From Arthrobacter sp. PvP023 (GTDB lineage: Bacteria > Actinomycetota > Actinomycetes > Actinomycetales > Micrococcaceae): DNA of 64,000 bases. Below, piece by piece: positions 58,241 to 64,000 of the stretch. Position 1 is the first letter of the stretch; every line of letters begins with the position of its first letter. A program made the position numbers and the translations under genes. The DNA lies in contig NZ_JAFIBI010000001.1 of NCBI RefSeq assembly GCF_017832975.1, forward strand, positions 372,001-436,000, written 5' to 3'. A model generated the notes under the pieces. It was not told where the DNA came from, searched no databases, and saw only the letters and a list, made by a program, of their open reading frames with translations.

Positions 58241-59679
58241 TTGATGTGGTCCACCAGCTGGTCCGCGATGCCCGTGTACTTGCCCGGTGTCAGGGCCAGC
58301 AGCCGGGCTTCGGCGTCCGCGGAGAGGCCCAGGCCCTGGACGAATTCCTGCATCCGGGCGGCATCCACGCGCTGTCCGCGGGTCAGGTCCTTGAGCCGCT
58401 CGTAGGGGTTTTCCATCCCCTCGACGCCGGCAATCGCCTCAGCGCGCATCACCATCTGGATGGCCTCGCCCAGGACTTCCCAGTTGGTGTCGAGGTCGCC
58501 GGCCAGGACGTCCTCGGCCACGTCCAGGCGCTCCAGGCCCTTGACCACATTCGAGATGGCCAGCAGGGAGTGCCCGAAGGCGACGCCGATGTTGCGCTGG
58601 CTGGAGGAGTCGGTGAGGTCGCGCTGCCAGCGCGAGGTGACCAGCGTGGAGCCCAGCACGTCCAGCAGGCCGGAGGAGATCTCCAGGTTGGCTTCGGCGT
58701 TCTCAAAGCGGATCGGGTTGACCTTGTGCGGCATGGTGGAGGAACCCGTGGCGCCCGCCACCGGGATCTGCGCGAAATAGCCGATGGAGATGTAGCTCCA
58801 GATGTCGGTGCACACGTTGTGCAGGATCCGGTTGAACCGCGCGACGTCGGCGTACAGCTCCGCCTGCCAGTCGTGGCTTTCGATCTGGGTGGTCAGCGGG
58901 TTCCAGGTCAGGCCCAGGCCCTCAACGAAGGACTTCGCCACGTGCTGCCAGTCCGCGCCGGGAACGGAAGCGACGTGGGCGGCGTAGGTGCCGGTGGCGC
59001 CGTTGATTTTGCCCAGGTATTCCGTCCTGGCGATCCGGTCCAGCTGGCGGGTCAGGCGGTGCGCGATGACGGCCAGCTCCTTGCCCAGAGTGGTGGGCGT
59101 TGCCGGCTGGCCGTGCGTGCGGGAAAGCATGGGCACGCTGCGGTTGTCATCAGCCATCCTGCTGATCTGGGCCACCAGCGCCTTGGCGGCGGGCAGCCAC
59201 ACGTCCTCCACGGCGCCCTTGACGCCCAGCGCGTAGGAGAGGTTGTTGATGTCTTCCGAGGTGCAGCCGAAGTGCACCATGGCGGTAAGCCGCTCAATGC
59301 CGATGGCCGGCAGTCTGCGGCCGATGTAGTACTCAACTGCCTTGACGTCGTGAACCGTGACGGCCTCGATGTCGGCCAGCTCGGTGACCGACGCGGAGTC
59401 GAATTCCGTGACGATGGCGCGGAGCTGGTCCTGCTGTTCGGACGTCAGCGGACCGGCGCCCGGGAGGACGTTGTTGCTGGTCAGGTGGATGAGCCACTCG
59501 ACTTCCACGGCCACGCGATCCCGGTTGAGGGCCGCCTCGGACAGGTAATCCACCAACGGTGCGACCGCGGACTGGTACCGGCCGTCCAGCGGGCCTAGGG
59601 CGATCTTGTCCGGCGAGGCGGCAAGGGCCAGGCGTCCGGAGGGCGTACGGGTCTCAGCTGTGGCGGCAGTTTCAGGCAT
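58237..59679 (-). CDS. purB: Adenylosuccinate lyase
   Basis: 480 residues, fumarase superfamily. The signature GSSTMPHKVNPIRFENA, the TSEDINNLSYAL region and SRTHGQPATPTTLGKE identify PurB, which splits SAICAR and adenylosuccinate in purine synthesis. About 20 extra residues precede LALAASPDKIALGPLDGRY compared with the shortest homologues. First gene of a two-gene operon with the histidine phosphatase. Confidence 0.94.
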   Translation of the reverse strand: MPETAATAETRTPSGRLALAASPDKIALGPLDGRYQSAVAPLVDYLSEAALNRDRVAVEVEWLIHLTSNNVLPGAGPLTSEQQDQLRAIVTEFDSASVTELADIEAVTVHDVKAVEYYIGRRLPAIGIERLTAMVHFGCTSEDINNLSYALGVKGAVEDVWLPAAKALVAQISRMADDNRSVPMLSRTHGQPATPTTLGKELAVIAHRLTRQLDRIARTEYLGKINGATGTYAAHVASVPGADWQHVAKSFVEGLGLTWNPLTTQIESHDWQAELYADVARFNRILHNVCTDIWSYISIGYFAQIPVAGATGSSTMPHKVNPIRFENAEANLEISSGLLDVLGSTLVTSRWQRDLTDSSSQRNIGVAFGHSLLAISNVVKGLERLDVAEDVLAGDLDTNWEVLGEAIQMVMRAEAIAGVEGMENPYERLKDLTRGQRVDAARMQEFVQGLGLSADAEARLLALTPGKYTGIADQLVDHIK

Positions 59680-59870
59680 GTGCTGATTCTTTCACGAAGT
59701 CGCGCTGCCCCTTAAGCGCGCTGTCCGTGTGACTTCTCCCCGCCGGGCCTCAGGTTCGGGTGCCCTCCGTTTTCCACATAACCGACGCCGGCAGTTCCAT
59801 GCCGCTGCACCGCTCCGTAGCGTCGTTATTACCGACCATGGGGAACGACAAAAGTCAGGGGGACAAGGGA

Positions 59871-60176
59871 ATGAGCGGCAGCATCACTGCAGCGGATGCC
59901 AACACCTGCGGTTCGCGAAGCTTTGAGGTGCAGCAGCTGGCCTGGCGCGTCGCGGGCTTTGCGCACCGCCTCGATACGTCGATGCTCGCCTTCCGCCGGG
60001 TTCAACTCTCGGAGTGGCAGTCGCCGGCCGGCGCGGCGTACCGCACCGCCATCTCGCTGCAGGCGGCCGCGCTGAGTCGCGCACGGGAGCGGCTGATGGC
60101 GGCCTATGAAGCTGTCCTCCGCCACTCACAGCAGGTTTCTGTCTCATCCCAGCGGACGCCCGGCGGAGGGTACTGA
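59871..60176 (+). CDS. WXG100-like small helical protein
   Basis: 101 residues from ATG 59871 (AGGGGGA 8 bp upstream). Two predicted helices flank a turn with W49-Q-S-P-A-G54 (LSEWQSPAGAAYRTAI), close to the WXG turn of type VII substrates, and the length fits. The C-terminus is polar. The TGATG overlap with the following hydrolase gene (60176) implies co-translation, a layout typical of a small partner and its large secreted protein. Confidence 0.6.
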   Translation: MSGSITAADANTCGSRSFEVQQLAWRVAGFAHRLDTSMLAFRRVQLSEWQSPAGAAYRTAISLQAAALSRARERLMAAYEAVLRHSQQVSVSSQRTPGGGY

Positions 60177-61603
60177 TGGCAGAGGCCGCGCCCTCAGGAA
60201 GCGGCGGACAGCTACCACCGCTGGAGCCGGCAACGGACGGCAGCATGCGGATCCGCGGCGGAGTCGGAGGAATCAGATTTCAACTGGAAGAGCTCATGGC
60301 CGGTGTGGCTGAACTTGACGGCATGGCTGACGAACTCGCCGCGGTTGAGATCGGGGTCCGGCGGATCTGGGAAGAACTGTGTCCCTACGAGAACGATCCC
60401 CGCACAAGCGGCACCGCCGCGCTGATTGCGGTGGGTGAAGGGGGCCAGGCAGTCCGCGCCGTCAGGGAAGAACTCCAACACCTCAGCAGCCAGGTCCGGG
60501 CGAGCCGCCGGGACTACGAAACGGCAGAGTCATTGGCCGCCGCGGGGATCCGCATGCCGGACGACGGCTGGGGCTTCCTGCCTGCGCTCTATCTGGACCT
60601 GAAGACAACGTTTGTGCCGAGCCGTGACGCTGCCGAGGCGCTCGCGGCGCCTTTGTCACTCGCACTGATGATAGGAATTTCCCCCGCGGAGCTGGCTCGC
60701 GCGTTGGCGGCCGAGGTTGCAGCAGGCCGGAGTTTCCTGGCCATTGGCCCGTTGATGCGCAGGCTGGCGGAGGGCACCGTTCCCTTCCTCAAGCCGCGTC
60801 CCGTTACGGCCGTCGAGGAACTCACCCGGGATGTGGTGGTGGACACCTCGCCCGCCGGCCTCCTCGCCAGGCTTCGCGAACTTGACGCTGAGGGCCACGG
60901 AAAGATCGAGGTGGTGCAAGTGGAGACCGACGGCCGAAAAGTGTATATCGTCATCATCCCCGGCACCCAGCCCGGGGATCCGGCAGGGGGTTCGAACCCG
61001 CTGGATGAGGCCGGGATTGCTGAGGCCCTGGGCTATGGCTCGGAATACCTGAATGCTGCCGTGCTGTCGGCGTTGCACCAGGCCGGTGCAGCCAAAGGGG
61101 ATCAGGTAGTGGCCGTGGGCTACAGCCAGGGCGGGGCACATGCCATGAACCTCAGCAGTGACAAGGCCTTCCTCGCCGAATTCGACCTGAAGTATGTGCT
61201 GACGGCCGGTTCACCGGTGGGCGGGATTTCGCCGGCACCGGGAATCACGTCCCTCCACCTCGAACACCGCCAGGATTGGGTTCCCGGTAGTGACGGAACT
61301 CCTAACCCGGACACCAAGGAAAGGGTCACCGTTACGCTGACTGACCGTGTGTTCAGGCCGCCGGGTTTTGATCTCAACCTGGGGCCGGGTCACAACATTG
61401 GCAACTATGAGGAAGGCGCCAGGGCAGTGTCGGCCAGCGAAAACCCGTCCCTGGTCGCGAACACGGCGGTCCTCGCCGGCGTTGTTGGCGCGGGAGGGGC
61501 GGGGACAGCCACCCGCTTTGCGGTTAACCGGGAACCGAAGGCCCCCACGGCGCGCCAGCAGGACAGGCCGCTCCAGGGCGCAGCCAGATGGGTCGGCCGC
61601 TAG
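60176..61603 (+). CDS. Alpha/beta-hydrolase (lipase-like) with helical N-terminus, possible type VII effector
   Basis: 475 residues. Residues 1-125 are mostly helical, with an IWEELCP turn near 64-70; residues about 210-415 form an alpha/beta-hydrolase: oxyanion region VIIPGTQPGD, nucleophile elbow GYSQGG (S317), likely acid D367 (HRQDWVP) and histidine H406 (GPGHNIGNY). The tail is Gly/Ala-rich then basic. No signal peptide. The coupled upstream WXG-like gene suggests export by a type VII pathway, or that both act inside the cell. Substrate unknown; a lipid or peptidoglycan ester is a guess. Confidence 0.7.
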   Translation: MAEAAPSGSGGQLPPLEPATDGSMRIRGGVGGIRFQLEELMAGVAELDGMADELAAVEIGVRRIWEELCPYENDPRTSGTAALIAVGEGGQAVRAVREELQHLSSQVRASRRDYETAESLAAAGIRMPDDGWGFLPALYLDLKTTFVPSRDAAEALAAPLSLALMIGISPAELARALAAEVAAGRSFLAIGPLMRRLAEGTVPFLKPRPVTAVEELTRDVVVDTSPAGLLARLRELDAEGHGKIEVVQVETDGRKVYIVIIPGTQPGDPAGGSNPLDEAGIAEALGYGSEYLNAAVLSALHQAGAAKGDQVVAVGYSQGGAHAMNLSSDKAFLAEFDLKYVLTAGSPVGGISPAPGITSLHLEHRQDWVPGSDGTPNPDTKERVTVTLTDRVFRPPGFDLNLGPGHNIGNYEEGARAVSASENPSLVANTAVLAGVVGAGGAGTATRFAVNREPKAPTARQQDRPLQGAARWVGR

Positions 61604-61616
61604 GCGGGCAGGTGCT

Positions 61617-61635
61617 GGTGCGCGCCGTGCGCACC
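61617..61635. terminator. Hairpin terminator between convergent genes
   Basis: Perfect 7-bp stem GGTGCGC / GCGCACC with a 5-nt loop, placed exactly between the hydrolase stop (14 bp before) and the holin-family stop. Confidence 0.5.
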
Positions 61636-62061
61636 TTAGCGCCGGACGCCGGTGATCCTGCCCGCTACGAGGGATACCACCGTGATGATGATGGCCGCCA
61701 GCACAGCAGTCCAGAAGAAGGAGTCAATGGTGAAGTGCACGGGGGTGTAGCTGCTCAGCCAGGACGTCAGGAACAGCATGGCGGCGTTGATGACGATCGT
61801 GAACAGGCCCAGTGTCAGGATGGTGATCGGCAGGGACAACAGGCTGACGATCGGCCGTACCAGCGCATTGACCAGGCCGAAGATCAGGCCAATGAAAAGG
61901 TAGGCAAGAACTACGCCAAGCGGATCCGTTCCCTGCGTGACACCACCTTGGGCAACGGCTTCCGTCGTTGCGGTGGTGGAGATGTCCAGGCCGGGCAGGA
62001 TCCAGCTCGCAATCCCGAGAGCCAGGCCGTTGATGAGAACCCGCAAGATGAATGAAAACAT
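61636..62061 (-). CDS. Phage holin family 4_2 (PF04020-like) membrane protein
   Basis: 141 residues, four membrane helices: LRVLINGLALGIASWILPGL, VLAYLFIGLIFGLVNALVRPIVSLLSLPITILTLGLFTIVINAAMLFL split over helices 2-3, and a C-terminal helix. This is the YvlD-like family annotated as phage holin 4_2; it is normally a chromosomal membrane protein, not part of a prophage. Function unknown. Start is 60 bp from the hisC start, on the other strand. Confidence 0.85.
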   Translation of the reverse strand: MFSFILRVLINGLALGIASWILPGLDISTTATTEAVAQGGVTQGTDPLGVVLAYLFIGLIFGLVNALVRPIVSLLSLPITILTLGLFTIVINAAMLFLTSWLSSYTPVHFTIDSFFWTAVLAAIIITVVSLVAGRITGVRR

Positions 62062-62121
62062 GGCCCCATGCTTTCATACGGCGCGGGAAAGCGGCAGGAC
62101 TGGAGAAGTAGGCTAGTTGGC

Positions 62122-63240
62122 ATGACTTCACCAGAGAACCCTGCGGGGGGAATCAGGCCACGTCCGGTCGTGGACAGGCTTCCCCGATATGCCGCGGGCA
62201 AGCCCCCGGCCGCCGTCGAGGGCCTTGCCAGCTACAAACTGTCCTCGAACGAGAACCCGCTTCCGCCCATCCCTGCAGTGCTGCAGGCCATCGCGGACCA
62301 GACGGACTTCAACCGCTACCCGGATCCGCTCAGCACCAAGCTCCGGGGGGCGCTCGCGGACTTCCTGCAGGTCCCTTCCGAGGACATTGTCACCGGTGCC
62401 GGCAGCCTCGGCGCCCTGAACCAGCTCCTGGTGACCTTCGCCGGGCAGAACGACGACGGCAAAGCCGATGAAGTCATCTACGCCTGGCGGTCCTTTGAGG
62501 CCTACCCCATCTGCGTCGGCCTTGCCGGGGCTGAGAGCGTGCGGATCCCGCTTACGCCCGACGGCCGCCACGATCTCGACGCCATGGCAGCAGCCGTCAC
62601 CGCGCGCACCAAAGTCATCCTGCTGTGCACCCCCAACAATCCCACCGGTCCCATCCTTGAAACGGAAGAAACCGAACGGTTCATCCGCTCGGTCCCGTCG
62701 GACGTGGTCATCGTCATCGACGAGGCCTACCAGGAGTTTGTTCGCGCGGAACACGCCGTGGACGGGATCGAGATGTACCGCAAGTACCCGAATGTGGTGG
62801 TCCTGCGGACCTTCTCCAAGGCGCACGGGCTGGCCGGCCTTCGCGTGGGCTATAGCGTCTCCAACCCGGACCTCACCCAGCATCTGCGTGTCGCCGCCAC
62901 ACCTTTCGCCGTATCCCAGATCGCCGAGCGGGCAGCCGTCACTTCCCTGCAGAACTTCAGCCAGGTTGTAGAAAGGGTACAAAGACTGGTGGATGAGCGC
63001 GACCGCGTCACGGCCGGGCTGCGCGAGCTCGGCTGGTTTGTGCCGGATGCCCAGGGCAACTTCGTGTGGCTCGATCTGGGAGAAAACAGTGCGGACTTCG
63101 CAGCACTGGCGGGAGAACGCGCCTTGTCCGTGCGGGCGTTCGGCAACGAAGGCGTCCGGGTAAGCATCGGCGAGGAGGAAGCGAACACCCGTTTCCTCAA
63201 ACTCTGTGCAGACTATACAAAGCCGCCACGGCGTTCCTAG
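62122..63240 (+). CDS. hisC: Histidinol-phosphate/aromatic aminotransferase
   Basis: 372 residues from ATG 62122. Fold type I aminotransferase: SSNENPLPPIPAVLQAI, TPNNPTGPI, VIDEAYQEF and the PLP lysine in RTFSKAHGLAGLRVGY. Its relatives in actinobacteria include HisC and the phenylalanine aminotransferase Pat; sequence alone does not decide between them. No his genes adjoin it, which slightly favours the aromatic (Pat) alternative. Monocistronic. Confidence 0.88.
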   Translation: MTSPENPAGGIRPRPVVDRLPRYAAGKPPAAVEGLASYKLSSNENPLPPIPAVLQAIADQTDFNRYPDPLSTKLRGALADFLQVPSEDIVTGAGSLGALNQLLVTFAGQNDDGKADEVIYAWRSFEAYPICVGLAGAESVRIPLTPDGRHDLDAMAAAVTARTKVILLCTPNNPTGPILETEETERFIRSVPSDVVIVIDEAYQEFVRAEHAVDGIEMYRKYPNVVVLRTFSKAHGLAGLRVGYSVSNPDLTQHLRVAATPFAVSQIAERAAVTSLQNFSQVVERVQRLVDERDRVTAGLRELGWFVPDAQGNFVWLDLGENSADFAALAGERALSVRAFGNEGVRVSIGEEEANTRFLKLCADYTKPPRRS

Positions 63241-63300
63241 CGCTTAACATAACGACCTCCGTCCGCCTACTGCGGATAAAGTAAGGGACAGTAAGCCAAT

Positions 63301-63342
63301 ATATATGCCAGATCAGGAATGTATTCCATATCCGGCATATAT
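63301..63342. promoter_or_regulatory. 42-bp dyad upstream of pdhA
   Basis: ATATATGCC-N6-GGAAT-GT-ATTCC-N6-GGCATATAT: outer 9-bp and inner 5-bp arms are perfect, and three of six spacer bases also pair, all about one centre (63321/63322). It ends 47 bp before the pdhA start in the 149-bp gap after hisC. The size suggests binding of a multimeric regulator (Lrp/AsnC or similar) or a stem-loop in the leader. Confidence 0.55.
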
Positions 63343-63389
63343 CCCAGCGAGATTGCGACGCATTCAGGTGCGGCAAGCAAGGAGACGGT

Positions 63390-64000
63390 ATGGGCGCCAC
63401 ACATCTGCCCGCTACCGAGTTCGACGGAACCGGGGTAGACGACCAGCTCGAGGCGGAAGCCGAGGCCGCACTGGGCGAACCTCCCACCCGGATGGTCCAG
63501 CTCCTGGGCCATGACGGCACCTTGGGCGAGGACCCGGTCTTCTCCGCCTACGCAAACCGACTCGACGCTGAAAAGCTGCGCGGGTTCTACGCGGACATGG
63601 CAGCCATCCGGCGGTTCGACCAGGAGGCAACCGCGCTCCAGCGCCAGGGCCAGCTGGCACTGTGGGTGCCGCTGACCGGCCAGGAGGCCGCCCAGATCGG
63701 GTCGGGACGGGCCAGCCAGCCGCAGGATTACATCTTCCCCACGTACCGTGAACACGGGGTCGCCCTGACCCGCAACGTTGACCTGGCCGAGCTGCTGCGC
63801 CAGTTCCGCGGGGTGTCCAATGGCGGCTGGAACCCCAAGGACACCAACTTCCACCTTTACACGCTGGTCCTCGCGGCACAGACTCCGCATGCGGTTGGCT
63901 ACGCCATGGGCATCCAGCGGGACCAGAAGCTTGCGGCCGCCAACGCCACCCCGGGCCAGCCGCAGGAACCGAAGGCCGCCGTCATGGTCTACTTCGGCGA
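63390..64000 (+). CDS. pdhA: Pyruvate/branched-chain 2-oxoacid dehydrogenase E1 alpha subunit (3' end outside window)
   Basis: 203 codons visible from ATG 63390 (AAGGAGA 5 bp upstream), open to the right edge. The sequence GFYADMAAIRRFDQEATALQRQGQLALWVPLTGQEAAQIGSG, then DYIFPTYREHGVALTRNVDL, is typical of E1 alpha; the thiamine-diphosphate GDG motif lies beyond the window. It decarboxylates pyruvate or a branched 2-oxoacid with the E1 beta and E2 subunits expected downstream. A 42-bp dyad precedes it. Confidence 0.9.
   Translation, partial: MGATHLPATEFDGTGVDDQLEAEAEAALGEPPTRMVQLLGHDGTLGEDPVFSAYANRLDAEKLRGFYADMAAIRRFDQEATALQRQGQLALWVPLTGQEAAQIGSGRASQPQDYIFPTYREHGVALTRNVDLAELLRQFRGVSNGGWNPKDTNFHLYTLVLAAQTPHAVGYAMGIQRDQKLAAANATPGQPQEPKAAVMVYFG

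Noticed and set aside
58246..59598. 450-codon open frame opposite purB
   Set aside because: Shadow of purB, whose signature MPHKVNP lies on the minus strand.
61636..62061. Holin-family gene considered as a prophage marker
   Set aside because: No integrase, structural phage genes or attachment repeats nearby; this family is usually chromosomal and unrelated to lysis.

Overview
The window looks like a chromosomal segment of a high-GC actinobacterium of the Micrococcaceae, most likely Arthrobacter or Pseudarthrobacter. This is judged from the codon bias, frequent GTG starts, ATGA/GTGA gene overlaps, the IclR-controlled protocatechuate genes, a CsoR copper operon, a LigC-type ligase and a three-gene transhydrogenase. 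No rRNA, tRNA, CRISPR array, prophage or insertion sequence was seen. One gene is cut by each window edge (an AztD-like protein on the left, pyruvate dehydrogenase E1 alpha on the right).

Layout. 1-6.3 kb: end of an AztD-like protein, DoxX, a MATE pump with a coupled membrane protein, a CGNR regulator divergent from an EamA transporter, a solitary WXG100 protein and DUF2277. 6.3-9.5 kb: copper operon csoR-copZ-copA read leftward, with two matching operators in front of csoR. 9.5-17 kb: MFS transporter, a Usp-DinB pair ending in a good terminator, a BNR-propeller plus MoaD/ThiS pair, and a GH13 enzyme coupled to an LLM flavin oxidoreductase. 17-21 kb: pntAA-pntAB-pntB and a LigC-like ligase.

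21-34.6 kb is the catabolic core: MHS transporter, IclR regulator, aroE and qsuB (shikimate/quinate to protocatechuate), then pcaHGBDC, a hairpin, pcaFIJ, a second hairpin and the IclR gene pcaR. Together these convert imported shikimate or quinate through protocatechuate and beta-ketoadipate to succinyl-CoA and acetyl-CoA. A satellite at 45.7-49.2 kb (AAHS transporter, IclR regulator, pobA) feeds 4-hydroxybenzoate into the same pathway. Candidate IclR operators of the form 5-N7-5 lie in front of aroE and pobA.

36.3-41.6 kb is a leftward catabolic cluster (MFS, FCD-GntR regulator, racemase-like, hydantoinase-like and arylmalonate-decarboxylase-like proteins) preceded by three tandem 13-bp operator-like units. 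Both racemase-superfamily members have lost catalytic cysteines normal for their relatives. 41.7-45.7 kb holds a membrane ACT protein, a DegT-fold protein with Glu in place of the PLP lysine, mscL and a FUSC protein. 49.2-50.3 kb is a monooxygenase pseudogene with two frameshifts. 50.3-54.4 kb is an Fe3+/thiamine-type ABC importer. 54.5-64 kb holds thioesterase, GNAT, MarR, a zinc-ribbon protein coupled to a Ser/Thr kinase, a histidine phosphatase, purB, a WXG-like/hydrolase pair, a holin-family protein, hisC and pdhA.

In this high-GC DNA most long open frames opposite real genes are shadows and were left out.
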